The notes below the pieces were generated by a model. That model had not been told where the DNA came from and searched no databases. It saw only the letters and a program-made list of their open reading frames with translations. A stretch of DNA of 64,000 nt from positions 506,176 to 570,175 of the forward strand of contig OZ037914.1 in the NCBI GenBank assembly GCA_964035575.1, given 5' to 3'. How positions within the stretch are numbered: position 1 is the first letter of the stretch; the number at the start of each line of letters is the position of its first letter. This document shows positions 1-15,000 of the stretch, piece after piece. The translations under genes were made by a program, and so were the position numbers. Source of the DNA: Rhynchopus sp. YZ270_cl-10 (Eukaryota; Euglenozoa; Diplonemea; Diplonemida; Diplonemidae).

Positions 1-3000
1 TTAGACGGTGCGTTTTGTAGCGTACAAAACCGACGCTTTTAGACGGTGCGTTCTGTTGCGTACAAAACCAGCGCTTTTAGACGGTGCGTTTTGTTACGTA
101 CAAAACCGGCGCTTTTAGACGGTGCGTTCTGTTGCGTACAAAACCGACGCTTTTAGACGGTGCGTTCTGTTGCGTACAAAACCGGCGCTTTTAGACGGTG
201 CGTTCTGTTGCGTACAAAACCGACGCTTGTAGACGGTGCGTTCTGTTGCGTACAAAACCGACGCTTTTAGACGGTGCGTTCTGTTGCGTACAAAACCGAC
301 GCTTTTAGACGGTGCGTTTTGTAGCGTACAAAACCGACGCTTTTAGACGGTGCGTTTTGTAGCGTACAAAACCGACGCTTTTAGACGGTGCGTTTTGTAG
401 CGTACAAAACCGACGCTTTTAGACGGTGCGTTCTGTTGCGTACAAAACCAGCGCTTTTAGACGGTGCGTTTTGTTACGTACAAAACCGGCGCTTTTAGAC
501 GGTGCGTTCTGTTGCGTACAAAACCGACGCTTTTAGACGGTGCGTTTTGTTACGTACAAAACCGGCGCTTTTAGACGGTGCGTTTTGTAGCGTACAAAAC
601 CGACGCTTTTAGACGGTGCGTTCTGTTGCGTACAAAACCAGCGCTTTTAGACGGTGCGTTCTGTTACGTACAAAACCGACGCTTTTAGACGGTGCGTTCT
701 GTAACGTACAAAACCGGCGCTTTTCGACGGTGCGTTCTGTTGCGTACAAAACCAGCGCTTTTAGACGGTGCGTTTTGTTGCGTACAAAACCGGCGCTTTT
801 AGACGGTGCGTTTTGTAGCGTACAAAACCGACGCTTTTAGACGGTGCGTTCTGTTGCGTACAAAACCGGCGCTTTTAGACGGTGCGTTTTGTAGCGTACA
901 AAACCGGCGCTTTTAGACGGTGCGTTCTGTTGCGTACAAAACCGACGCTTTTAGACGGTGCGTTTTGTAGCGTACAAAACCGGCGCTTTTAGACGGTGCG
1001 TTTTGTCGCGTACAAAACCGGCGCTTTTAGACGGTGCGTTCTGTTGCGTACAAAACCGGCGCTTTTAGACGGTGCGTTCTGTTGCGTACAAAACCGACGC
1101 TTTTAGACGGTGCGTTCTGTTGCGTACAAAACCGGCGCTTTTAGACGGTGCGTTTTGTAGCGTACAAAACCGGCGCTTTTAGACGGTGCGTTCTGTTGCG
1201 TACAAAACCGACGCTTTTAGACGGTGCGTTTTGTAGCGTACAAAACCGGCGCTTTTAGACGGTGCGTTCTGTTGCGTACAAAACCGACGCTTTTAGACGG
1301 TGCGTTCTGTTGCGTACAAAACCGGCGCTTTTAGACGGTGCGTTCTGTTGCGTACAAAACCGACGCTTTTAGACGGTGCGTTCTGTTGCGTACAAAACCG
1401 GCGCTTTTAGACGGTGCGTTTTGTAGCGTACAAAACCGGCGCTTTTAGACGGTGCGTTTTGTAGCGTACAAAACCGGCGCTTTTAGACGGTGCGTTCTGT
1501 TGCGTACAAAACCGACGCTTTTAGACGGTGCGTTTTGTAGCGTACAAAACCGGCGCTTTTAGACGGTGCGTTCTGTTGCGTACAAAACCGGCGCTTTTAG
1601 ACGGTGCGTTTTGTAGCGTACAAAACCGGCGCTTTTAGACGGTGCGTTCTGTTGCGTACAAAACCGACGCTTTTAGACGGTGCGTTCTGTTGCGTACAAA
1701 ACCGGCGCTTTTAGACGGTGCGTTTTGTAGCGTACAAAACCGGCGCTTTTAGACGGTGCGTTCTGTTGCGTACAAAACCGGCGCTTTTAGACGGTGCGTT
1801 CTGTTGCGTACAAAACCGACGCTTTTAGACGGTGCGTTCTGTTGCGTACAAAACCGGCGCTTGTAGACGGTGCGTTTTGTAGCGTACAAAACCGACGCTT
1901 TTAGACGGTGCGTTTTGTTACGTACAAAACCGACGCTTTTAGACGGTGCGTTTTGTAGCGTACAAAACCGACGCTTTTAGACGGTGCGTTCTGTTACGTA
2001 CAAAACCAGCGCTTTTAGACGGTGCGTTCTGTTACGTACAAAACCGACGCTTTTAGACGGTGCGTTCTGTTACGTACAAAACCGGCGCTTTTCGACGGTG
2101 CGTTCTGTTGCGTACAAAACCAGCGCTTTTAGACGGTGCGTTTTGTTGCGTACAAAACGGGCGCTTTTAGACGGTGCGTTCTGTTGCGTACAAAACCGAC
2201 GCTTTTAGACGGTGCGTTCTGTTGCGTACAAAACCGGCGCTTTTAGACGGTGCGTTCTGTTGCGTACAAAACCGACGCTTGTAGACGGTGCGTTCTGTTG
2301 CGTACAAAACCGACGCTTTTAGACGGTGCGTTCTGTTGCGTACAAAACCGGCGCTTTTAGACGGTGCGTTTTGTAGCGTACAAAACCGGCGCTTTTAGAC
2401 GGTGCGTTCTGTTGCGTACAAAACCGGCGCTTTTAGACGGTGCGTTTTGTAGCGTACAAAACCGACGCTTTTAGACGGTGCGTTCTGTTACGTACAAAAC
2501 CAGCGCTTTTAGACGGTGCGTTTTGTTACGTACAAAACCGACGCTTTTAGACGGTGCGTTTTGTAGCGTACAAAACCGACGCTTTTAGACGGTGCGTTCT
2601 GTTACGTACAAAACCAGCGCTTTTAGACGGTGCGTTTTGTTACGTACAAAACCGGCGCTTTTAGACGGTGCGTTCTGTTGCGTACAAAACCGACGCTTTT
2701 AGACGGTGCGTTCTGTTGCGTACAAAACCGGCGCTTTTAGACGGTGCGTTCTGTTGCGTACAAAACCGACGCTTGTAGACGGTGCGTTCTGTTGCGTACA
2801 AAACCGACGCTTTTAGACGGTGCGTTCTGTTGCGTACAAAACCGGCGCTTTTAGACGGTGCGTTCTGTTGCGTACAAAACCGGCGCTTTTAGACGGTGCG
2901 TTTTGTAGCGTACAAAACCGACGCTTTTAGACGGTGCGTTTTGTAGCGTACAAAACCGACGCTTTTAGACGGTGCGTTCTGTTGCGTACAAAACCGGCGC

Positions 3001-6000
3001 TTTTAGACGGTGCGTTCTGTTGCGTACAAAACCGGCGCTTTTAGACGGTGCGTTCTGTTGCGTACAAAACCGACGCTTGTAGACGGTGCGTTCTGTTGCG
3101 TACAAAACCGACGCTTTTAGACGGTGCGTTCTGTTGCGTACAAAACCGGCGCTTTTAGACGGTGCGTTCTGTTGCGTACAAAACCGGCGCTTTTAGACGG
3201 TGCGTTTTGTAGCGTACAAAACCGACGCTTTTAGACGGTGCGTTTTGTAGCGTACAAAACCGGCGCTTTTAGACGGTGCGTTCTGTTGCGTACAAAACCG
3301 ACGCTTGTAGACGGTGCGTTCTGTTGCGTACAAAACCGACGCTTTTAGACGGTGCGTTCTGTTGCGTACAAAACCGGCGCTTTTAGACGGTGCGTTCTGT
3401 TGCGTACAAAACCGACGCTTTTAGACGGTGCGTTCTGTTGCGTACAAAACCGGCGCTTTTAGACGGTGCGTTCTGTTGCGTACAAAACCGGCGCTTTTAG
3501 ACGGTGCGTTTTGTAGCGTACAAAACCGACGCTTTTAGACGGTGCGTTCTGTTGCGTACAAAACCAGCGCTTTTAGACGGTGCGTTCTGTTACGTACAAA
3601 ACCGACGCTTTTAGACGGTGCGTTCTGTAACGTACAAAACCGGCGCTTTTCGACGGTGCGTTCTGTTGCGTACAAAACCAGCGCTTTTAGACGGTGCGTT
3701 TTGTTGCGTACAAAACCGGCGCTTTTAGACGGTGCGTTTTGTAGCGTACAAAACCGACGCTTTTAGACGGTGCGTTCTGTTGCGTACAAAACCGGCGCTT
3801 TTAGACGGTGCGTTTTGTAGCGTACAAAACCGGCGCTTTTAGACGGTGCGTTCTGTTGCGTACAAAACCGACGCTTTTAGACGGTGCGTTTTGTAGCGTA
3901 CAAAACCGGCGCTTTTAGACGGTGCGTTTTGTCGCGTACAAAACCGGCGCTTTTAGACGGTGCGTTCTGTTGCGTACAAAACCGACGCTTTTAGACGGTG
4001 CGTTTTGTAGCGTACAAAACCGGCGCTTTTAGACGGTGCGTTCTGTTGCGTACAAAACCGACGCTTTTAGACGGTGCGTTCTGTTGCGTACAAAACCGGC
4101 GCTTTTAGACGGTGCGTTTTGTAGCGTACAAAACCGGCGCTTTTAGACGGTGCGTTCTGTTGCGTACAAAACCGACGCTTTTAGACGGTGCGTTTTGTAG
4201 CGTACAAAACCGGCGCTTTTAGACGGTGCGTTCTGTTGCGTACAAAACCGACGCTTTTAGACGGTGCGTTCTGTTGCGTACAAAACCGGCGCTTTTAGAC
4301 GGTGCGTTCTGTTGCGTACAAAACCGACGCTTTTAGACGGTGCGTTCTGTTGCGTACAAAACCGGCGCTTTTAGACGGTGCGTTTTGTAGCGTACAAAAC
4401 CGGCGCTTTTAGACGGTGCGTTTTGTAGCGTACAAAACCGGCGCTTTTAGACGGTGCGTTCTGTTGCGTACAAAACCGGCGCTTTTAGACGGTGCGTTTT
4501 GTAGCGTACAAAACCGGCGCTTTTAGACGGTGCGTTCTGTTGCGTACAAAACCGACGCTTTTAGACGGTGCGTTCTGTTGCGTACAAAACCGGCGCTTTT
4601 AGACGGTGCGTTTTGTAGCGTACAAAACCGGCGCTTTTAGACGGTGCGTTCTGTTGCGTACAAAACCGGCGCTTTTAGACGGTGCGTTCTGTTGCGTACA
4701 AAACCGACGCTTTTAGACGGTGCGTTCTGTTGCGTACAAAACCGGCGCTTGTAGACGGTGCGTTTTGTAGCGTACAAAACCGACGCTTTTAGACGGTGCG
4801 TTTTGTTACGTACAAAACCGACGCTTTTAGACGGTGCGTTTTGTAGCGTACAAAACCGACGCTTTTAGACGGTGCGTTCTGTTACGTACAAAACCAGCGC
4901 TTTTAGACGGTGCGTTCTGTTACGTACAAAACCGACGCTTTTAGACGGTGCGTTCTGTTGCGTACAAAACCAGCGCTTTTAGACGGTGCGTTTTGTTGCG
5001 TACAAAACGGGCGCTTTTAGACGGTGCGTTCTGTTGCGTACAAAACCGACGCTTTTAGACGGTGCGTTCTGTTGCGTACAAAACCGGCGCTTTTAGACGG
5101 TGCGTTCTGTTGCGTACAAAACCGACGCTTGTAGACGGTGCGTTCTGTTGCGTACAAAACCGACGCTTTTAGACGGTGCGTTCTGTTGCGTACAAAACCG
5201 GCGCTTTTAGACGGTGCGTTTTGTAGCGTACAAAACCGGCGCTTTTAGACGGTGCGTTCTGTTGCGTACAAAACCGGCGCTTGTAGACGGTGCGTTTTGT
5301 AGCGTACAAAACCGACGCTTTTAGACGGTGCGTTCTGTTACGTACAAAACCAGCGCTTTTAGACGGTGCGTTTTGTTACGTACAAAACCGACGCTTTTAG
5401 ACGGTGCGTTTTGTAGCGTACAAAACCGACGCTTTTAGACGGTGCGTTCTGTTACGTACAAAACCAGCGCTTTTAGACGGTGCGTTTTGTTACGTACAAA
5501 ACCGGCGCTTTTAGACGGTGCGTTCTGTTGCGTACAAAACCGACGCTTTTAGACGGTGCGTTCTGTTGCGTACAAAACCGGCGCTTTTAGACGGTGCGTT
5601 CTGTTGCGTACAAAACCGACGCTTGTAGACGGTGCGTTCTGTTGCGTACAAAACCGGCGCTTTTAGACGGTGCGTTCTGTTGCGTACAAAACCGACGCTT
5701 TTAGACGGTGCGTTCTGTTGCGTACAAAACCGACGCTTGTAGACGGTGCGTTCTGTTGCGTACAAAACCGGCGCTTTTAGACGGTGCGTTCTGTTGCGTA
5801 CAAAACCGGCGCTTTTAGACGGTGCGTTCTGTTGCGTACAAAACCGGCGCTTTTAGACGGTGCGTTTTGTAGCGTACAAAACCGACGCTTTTAGACGGTG
5901 CGTTTTGTAGCGTACAAAACCGACGCTTTTAGACGGTGCGTTCTGTTACGTACAAAACCAGCGCTTTTAGACGGTGCGTTTTGTTACGTACAAAACCGGC

Positions 6001-9000
6001 GCTTTTAGACGGTGCGTTTTGTAGCGTACAAAACCGACGCTTTTAGACGGTGCGTTCTGTTACGTACACAACCAGCGCTTTTAGACGGTGCGTTTTGTTA
6101 CGTACAAAACCGGCGCTTTTAGACGGTGCGTTCTGTTGCGTACAAAACCGACGCTTTTAGACGGTGCGTTCTGTTGCGTACAAAACCGACGCTTTTAGAC
6201 GGTGCGTTTTGTAGCGTACAAAACCGACGCTTTTAGACGGTGCGTTTTGTAGCGTACAAAACCGACGCTTTTAGACGGTGCGTTCTGTTACGTACAAAAC
6301 CAGCGCTTTTAGACGGTGCGTTTTGTTACGTACAAAACCGGCGCTTTTAGACGGTGCGTTTTGTAGCGTACAAAACCGACGCTTTTAGACGGTGCGTTCT
6401 GTTGCGTACAAAACCGACGCTTTTAGACGGTGCGTTTTGTTACGTACAAAACCGGCGCTTTTAGACGGTGCGTTTTGTAGCGTACAAAACCGACGCTTTT
6501 AGACGGTGCGTTTTGTTACGTACAAAACCGGCGCTTTTAGACGGTGCGTTTTGTAGCGTACAAAACCGACGCTTTTAGACGGTGCGTTCTGTTACGTACA
6601 AAACCAGCGCTTTTAGACGGTGCGTTTTGTTACGTACAAAACCGGCGCTTTTAGACGGTGCGTTCTGTTGCGTACAAAACCGACGCTTTTAGACGGTGCG
6701 TTCTGTTGCGTACAAAACCGGCGCTTTTAGACGGTGCGTTCTGTTGCGTACAAAACCGACGCTTGTAGACGGTGCGTTCTGTTGCGTACAAAACCGACGC
6801 TTTTAGACGGTGCGTTCTGTTACGTACACAACCAGCGCTTTTAGACGGTGCGTTTTGTAGCGTACAAAACCGACGCTTTTAGACGGTGCGTTTTGTTACG
6901 TACAAAACCGGCGCTTTTAGACGGTGCGTTTTGTAGCGTACAAAACCGACGCTTTTAGACGGTGCGTTCTGTTACGTACAAAACCAGCGCTTTTAGACGG
7001 TGCGTTTTGTTACGTACAAAACCGGCGCTTTTAGACGGTGCGTTTTGTAGCGTACAAAACCGACGCTTTTAGACGGTGCGTTCTGTTGCGTACAAAACCA
7101 GCGCTTTTAGACGGTGCGTTTTGTTACGTACAAAACCGGCGCTTTTAGACGGTGCGTTCTGTTGCGTACAAAACCGACGCTTTTAGACGGTGCGTTCTGT
7201 TGCGTACAAAACCGGCGCTTTTAGACGGTGCGTTTTGTTACGTACAAAACCGGCGCTTTTAGACGGTGCGTTCTGTTGCGTACAAAACCGACGCTTTTAG
7301 ACGGTGCGTTCTGTTGCGTACAAAACCAGCGCTTTTAGACGGTGCGTTTTGTTACGTACAAAACCGGCGCTTTTAGACGGTGCGTTTTGTAGCGTACAAA
7401 ACCGACGCTTTTAGACGGTGCGTTCTGTTGCGTACAAAACCGACGCTTTTAGACGGTGCGTTTTGTAGCGTACAAAACCGACGCTTTTAGACGGTGCGTT
7501 TTGTAGCGTACAAAACCGACGCTTTTAGACGGTGCGTTTTGTAGCGTACAAAACCGACGCTTTTAGACGGTGCGTTCTGTTGCGTACAAAACCAGCGCTT
7601 TTAGACGGTGCGTTTTGTTACGTACAAAACCGGCGCTTTTAGACGGTGCGTTTTGTAGCGTACAAAACCGACGCTTTTAGACGGTGCGTTCTGTTGCGTA
7701 CAAAACCAGCGCTTTTAGACGGTGCGTTTTGTTACGTACAAAACCGGCGCTTTTAGACGGTGCGTTTTGTAGCGTACAAAACCGACGCTTTTAGACGGTG
7801 CGTTCTGTTACGTACAAAACCGGCGCTTTTAGACGGTGCGTTTTGTAGCGTACAAAACCGACGCTTTTAGACGGTGCGTTCTGTTACGTACAAAACCAGC
7901 GCTTTTAGACGGTGCGTTTTGTTACGTACAAAACCGGCGCTTTTAGACGGTGCGTTCTGTTGCGTACAAAACCGACGCTTTTAGACGGTGCGTTCTGTTG
8001 CGTACAAAACCGGCGCTTTTAGACGGTGCGTTCTGTTGCGTACAAAACCGACGCTTGTAGACGGTGCGTTCTGTTGCGTACAAAACCGACGCTTTTAGAC
8101 GGTGCGTTCTGTTGCGTACAAAACCGACGCTTGTAGACGGTGCGTTCTGTTGCGTACAAAACCGGCGCTTTTAGACGGTGCGTTCTGTTACGTACAAAAC
8201 CAGCGCTTTTAGACGGTGCGTTTTGTTACGTACAAAACCGGCGCTTTTAGACGGTGCGTTCTGTTGCGTACAAAACCGACGCTTTTAGACGGTGCGTTCT
8301 GTTGCGTACAAAACCGACGCTTTTAGACGGTGCGTTCTGTTGCGTACAAAACCGGCGCTTTTAGACGGTGCGTTCTGTTACGTACAAAACCAGCGCTTTT
8401 AGACGGTGCGTTTTGTTACGTACAAAACCGGCGCTTTTAGACGGTGCGTTCTGTTGCGTACAAAACCGACGCTTTTAGACGGTGCGTTCTGTTGCGTACA
8501 AAACCGGCGCTTTTAGACGGTGCGTTCTGTTACGTACAAAACCAGCGCTTTTAGACGGTGCGTTTTGTTACGTACAAAACCGGCGCTTTTAGACGGTGCG
8601 TTTTGTAGCGTACAAAACCGACGCTTTTAGACGGTGCGTTCTGTTACGTACAAAACCAGCGCTTTTAGACGGTGCGTTTTGTTACGTACAAAACCGGCGC
8701 TTTTAGACGGTGCGTTTTGTAGCGTACAAAACCGACGCTTTTAGACGGTGCGTTTTGTTACGTACAAAACCGACGCTTTTAGACGGTGCGTTCTGTTACG
8801 TACAAAACCAGCGCTTTTAGACGGTGCGTTTTGTTACGTACAAAACCGGCGCTTTTAGACGGTGCGTTTTGTAGCGTACAAAACCGACGCTTTTAGACGG
8901 TGCGTTCTGTTGCGTACAAAACCGGCGCTTTTAGACGGTGCGTTTTGTAGCGTACAAAACCGACGCTTTTAGACGGTGCGTTTTGTTACGTACAAAACCA

Positions 9001-12000
9001 GCGCTTTTAGACGGTGCGTTTTGTTACGTACAAAACCGGCGCTTTTAGACGGTGCGTTCTGTTGCGTACAAAACCGACGCTTTTAGACGGTGCGTTCTGT
9101 TGCGTACAAAACCGGCGCTTTTAGACGGTGCGTTCTGTTGCGTACAAAACCGACGCTTGTAGACGGTGCGTTCTGTTGCGTACAAAACCGACGCTTTTAG
9201 ACGGTGCGTTCTGTTGCGTACAAAACCGACGCTTTTAGACGGTGCGTTTTGTAGCGTACAAAACCGACGCTTTTAGACGGTGCGTTTTGTAGCGTACAAA
9301 ACCGACGCTTTTAGACGGTGCGTTCTGTTGCGTACAAAACCGACGCTTTTAGACGGTGCGTTTTGTAGCGTACAAAACCGACGCTTTTAGACGGTGCGTT
9401 TTGTAGCGTACAAAACCGACGCTTTTAGACGGTGCGTTTTGTAGCGTACAAAACCGACGCTTTTAGACGGTGCGTTTTGTTACGTACAAAACCGGCGCTT
9501 TTAGACGGTGCGTTTTGTAGCGTACAAAACCGACGCTTTTAGACGGTGCGTTCTGTTACGTACAAAACCAGCGCTTTTAGACGGTGCGTTTTGTTACGTA
9601 CAAAACCGGCGCTTTTAGACGGTGCGTTCTGTTGCGTACAAAACCGACGCTTTTAGACGGTGCGTTCTGTTGCGTACAAAACCGGCGCTTTTAGACGGTG
9701 CGTTCTGTTGCGTACAAAACCGACGCTTGTAGACGGTGCGTTCTGTTGCGTACAAAACCGACGCTTTTAGACGGTGCGTTCTGTTGCGTACAAAACCGGC
9801 GCTTTTAGACGGTGCGTTTTGTAGCGTACAAAACCGACGCTTTTAGACGGTGCGTTTTGTAGCGTACAAAACCGACGCTTTTAGACGGTGCGTTTTGTAG
9901 CGTACAAAACCGACGCTTTTAGACGGTGCGTTCTGTTACGTACAAAACCAGCGCTTTTAGACGGTGCGTTTTGTTACGTACAAAACCGGCGCTTTTAGAC
10001 GGTGCGTTTTGTAGCGTACAAAACCGACGCTTTTAGACGGTGCGTTCTGTTACGTACAAAACCAGCGCTTTTAGACGGTGCGTTTTGTTACGTACAAAAC
10101 CGGCGCTTTTAGACGGTGCGTTTTGTAGCGTACAAAACCGACGCTTTTAGACGGTGCGTTTTGTTACGTACAAAACCGACGCTTTTAGACGGTGCGTTCT
10201 GTTACGTACAAAACCAGCGCTTTTAGACGGTGCGTTTTGTTACGTACAAAACCGGCGCTTTTAGACGGTGCGTTTTGTAGCGTACAAAACCGACGCTTTT
10301 AGACGGTGCGTTTTGTAGCGTACAAAACCGACGCTTTTAGACGGTGCGTTTTGTAGCGTACAAAACCGACGCTTTTAGACGGTGCGTTCTGTTGCGTACA
10401 AAACCGACGCTTTTAGACGGTGCGTTCTGTTGCGTACAAAACCGGCGCTTTTAGACGGTGCGTTCTGTTGCGTACAAAACCGACGCTTGTAGACGGTGCG
10501 TTCTGTTGCGTACAAAACCGACGCTTTTAGACGGTGCGTTCTGTTACGTACACAACCAGCGCTTTTAGACGGTGCGTTTTGTAGCGTACAAAACCGACGC
10601 TTTTAGACGGTGCGTTTTGTTACGTACAAAACCGGCGCTTTTAGACGGTGCGTTTTGTAGCGTACAAAACCGACGCTTTTAGACGGTGCGTTCTGTTACG
10701 TACAAAACCAGCGCTTTTAGACGGTGCGTTTTGTTACGTACAAAACCGGCGCTTTTAGACGGTGCGTTTTGTAGCGTACAAAACCGACGCTTTTAGACGG
10801 TGCGTTCTGTTGCGTACAAAACCAGCGCTTTTAGACGGTGCGTTTTGTTACGTACAAAACCGGCGCTTTTAGACGGTGCGTTCTGTTGCGTACAAAACCG
10901 ACGCTTTTAGACGGTGCGTTCTGTTGCGTACAAAACCGGCGCTTTTAGACGGTGCGTTCTGTTGCGTACAAAACCGACGCTTGTAGACGGTGCGTTCTGT
11001 TGCGTACAAAACCGACGCTTTTAGACGGTGCGTTCTGTTGCGTACAAAACCGACGCTTTTAGACGGTGCGTTTTGTAGCGTACAAAACCGACGCTTTTAG
11101 ACGGTGCGTTTTGTAGCGTACAAAACCGACGCTTTTAGACGGTGCGTTTTGTAGCGTACAAAACCGACGCTTTTAGACGGTGCGTTCTGTTACGTACACA
11201 ACCAGCGCTTTTAGACGGTGCGTTTTGTAGCGTACAAAACCGACGCTTTTAGACGGTGCGTTTTGTTACGTACAAAACCGGCGCTTTTAGACGGTGCGTT
11301 TTGTAGCGTACAAAACCGACGCTTTTAGACGGTGCGTTCTGTTGCGTACAAAACCAGCGCTTTTAGACGGTGCGTTTTGTAGCGTACAAAACCGACGCTT
11401 TTAGACGGTGCGTTCTGTTACGTACACAACCAGCGCTTTTAGACGGTGCGTTTTGTAGCGTACAAAACCGACGCTTTTAGACGGTGCGTTTTGTTACGTA
11501 CAAAACCGGCGCTTTTAGACGGTGCGTTTTGTAGCGTACAAAACCGACGCTTGTAGACGGTGCGTTCTGTTGCGTACAAAACCGACGCTTTTAGACGGTG
11601 CGTTCTGTTACGTACACAACCAGCGCTTTTAGACGGTGCGTTTTGTAGCGTACAAAACCGACGCTTTTAGACGGTGCGTTTTGTTACGTACAAAACCGAC
11701 GCTTTTAGACGGTGCGTTCTGTTGCGTACAAAACCGACGCTTGTAGACGGTGCGTTCTGTTGCGTACAAAACCGACGCTTTTAGACGGTGCGTTCTGTTA
11801 CGTACACAACCAGCGCTTTTAGACGGTGCGTTTTGTAGCGTACAAAACCGACGCTTTTAGACGGTGCGTTTTGTTACGTACAAAACCGGCGCTTTTAGAC
11901 GGTGCGTTTTGTAGCGTACAAAACCGACGCTTTTAGACGGTGCGTTCTGTTACGTACAAAACCAGCGCTTTTAGACGGTGCGTTTTGTTACGTACAAAAC

Positions 12001-15000
12001 CGGCGCTTTTAGACGGTGCGTTTTGTAGCGTACAAAACCGACGCTTTTAGACGGTGCGTTCTGTTGCGTACAAAACCAGCGCTTTTAGACGGTGCGTTTT
12101 GTTACGTACAAAACCGGCGCTTTTAGACGGTGCGTTTTGTAGCGTACAAAACCGACGCTTTTAGACGGTGCGTTCTGTTGCGTACAAAACCAGCGCTTTT
12201 AGACGGTGCGTTTTGTTACGTACAAAACCGGCGCTTTTAGACGGTGCGTTTTGTAGCGTACAAAACCGACGCTTTTAGACGGTGCGTTCTGTTGCGTACA
12301 AAACCAGCGCTTTTAGACGGTGCGTTTTGTTACGTACAAAACCGGCGCTTTTAGACGGTGCGTTCTGTTGCGTACAAAACCGACGCTTTTAGACGGTGCG
12401 TTTTGTTACGTACAAAACCGGCGCTTTTAGACGGTGCGTTTTGTAGCGTACAAAACCGACGCTTTTAGACGGTGCGTTCTGTTGCGTACAAAACCAGCGC
12501 TTTTAGACGGTGCGTTTTGTTACGTACAAAACCGGCGCTTTTAGACGGTGCGTTCTGTTGCGTACAAAACCGACGCTTTTAGACGGTGCGTTTTGTTACG
12601 TACAAAACCGGCGCTTTTAGACGGTGCGTTTTGTAGCGTACAAAACCGACGCTTTTAGACGGTGCGTTCTGTTGCGTACAAAACCAGCGCTTTTAGACGG
12701 TGCGTTCTGTTACGTACAAAACCGACGCTTTTAGACGGTGCGTTCTGTAACGTACAAAACCGGCGCTTTTCGACGGTGCGTTCTGTTGCGTACAAAACCA
12801 GCGCTTTTAGACGGTGCGTTTTGTTGCGTACAAAACCGGCGCTTTTAGACGGTGCGTTTTGTAGCGTACAAAACCGACGCTTTTAGACGGTGCGTTCTGT
12901 TGCGTACAAAACCGGCGCTTTTAGACGGTGCGTTTTGTAGCGTACAAAACCGGCGCTTTTAGACGGTGCGTTCTGTTGCGTACAAAACCGACGCTTTTAG
13001 ACGGTGCGTTTTGTAGCGTACAAAACCGGCGCTTTTAGACGGTGCGTTTTGTAGCGTACAAAACCGGCGCTTTTAGACGGTGCGTTCTGTTGCGTACAAA
13101 ACCGACGCTTTTAGACGGTGCGTTTTGTAGCGTACAAAACCGGCGCTTTTAGACGGTGCGTTCTGTTGCGTACAAAACCGACGCTTTTAGACGGTGCGTT
13201 CTGTTGCGTACAAAACCGGCGCTTTTAGACGGTGCGTTTTGTAGCGTACAAAACCGGCGCTTTTAGACGGTGCGTTCTGTTGCGTACAAAACCGACGCTT
13301 TTAGACGGTGCGTTTTGTAGCGTACAAAACCGGCGCTTTTAGACGGTGCGTTCTGTTGCGTACAAAACCGACGCTTTTAGACGGTGCGTTCTGTTGCGTA
13401 CAAAACCGGCGCTTTTAGACGGTGCGTTCTGTTGCGTACAAAACCGACGCTTTTAGACGGTGCGTTCTGTTGCGTACAAAACCGGCGCTTTTAGACGGTG
13501 CGTTTTGTAGCGTACAAAACCGGCGCTTTTAGACGGTGCGTTTTGTAGCGTACAAAACCGGCGCTTTTAGACGGTGCGTTCTGTTGCGTACAAAACCGGC
13601 GCTTTTAGACGGTGCGTTTTGTAGCGTACAAAACCGGCGCTTTTAGACGGTGCGTTCTGTTGCGTACAAAACCGACGCTTTTAGACGGTGCGTTCTGTTG
13701 CGTACAAAACCGGCGCTTTTAGACGGTGCGTTTTGTAGCGTACAAAACCGGCGCTTTTAGACGGTGCGTTCTGTTGCGTACAAAACCGGCGCTTTTAGAC
13801 GGTGCGTTCTGTTGCGTACAAAACCGACGCTTTTAGACGGTGCGTTCTGTTACGTACAAAACCAGCGCTTTTAGACGGTGCGTTTTGTTACGTACAAAAC
13901 CGACGCTTTTAGACGGTGCGTTTTGTAGCGTACAAAACCGACGCTTTTAGACGGTGCGTTCTGTTACGTACAAAACCAGCGCTTTTAGACGGTGCGTTCT
14001 GTTACGTACAAAACCGACGCTTTTAGACGGTGCGTTCTGTTACGTACAAAACCGGCGCTTTTCGACGGTGCGTTCTGTTGCGTACAAAACCAGCGCTTTT
14101 AGACGGTGCGTTTTGTTGCGTACAAAACGGGCGCTTTTAGACGGTGCGTTCTGTTGCGTACAAAACCGACGCTTTTAGACGGTGCGTTCTGTTGCGTACA
14201 AAACCGGCGCTTTTAGACGGTGCGTTCTGTTGCGTACAAAACCGACGCTTGTAGACGGTGCGTTCTGTTGCGTACAAAACCGACGCTTTTAGACGGTGCG
14301 TTCTGTTGCGTACAAAACCGGCGCTTTTAGACGGTGCGTTTTGTAGCGTACAAAACCGGCGCTTTTAGACGGTGCGTTCTGTTGCGTACAAAACCGGCGC
14401 TTGTAGACGGTGCGTTTTGTAGCGTACAAAACCGACGCTTTTAGACGGTGCGTTCTGTTACGTACAAAACCAGCGCTTTTAGACGGTGCGTTTTGTTACG
14501 TACAAAACCGACGCTTTTAGACGGTGCGTTTTGTAGCGTACAAAACCGACGCTTTTAGACGGTGCGTTCTGTTACGTACAAAACCAGCGCTTTTAGACGG
14601 TGCGTTTTGTTACGTACAAAACCGGCGCTTTTAGACGGTGCGTTCTGTTGCGTACAAAACCGACGCTTTTAGACGGTGCGTTCTGTTGCGTACAAAACCG
14701 GCGCTTTTAGACGGTGCGTTCTGTTGCGTACAAAACCGACGCTTGTAGACGGTGCGTTCTGTTGCGTACAAAACCGGCGCTTTTAGACGGTGCGTTCTGT
14801 TGCGTACAAAACCGGCGCTTTTAGACGGTGCGTTCTGTTGCGTACAAAACCGACGCTTTTAGACGGTGCGTTCTGTTGCGTACAAAACCGGCGCTTTTAG
14901 ACGGTGCGTTCTGTTGCGTACAAAACCGGCGCTTTTAGACGGTGCGTTTTGTAGCGTACAAAACCGACGCTTTTAGACGGTGCGTTTTGTAGCGTACAAA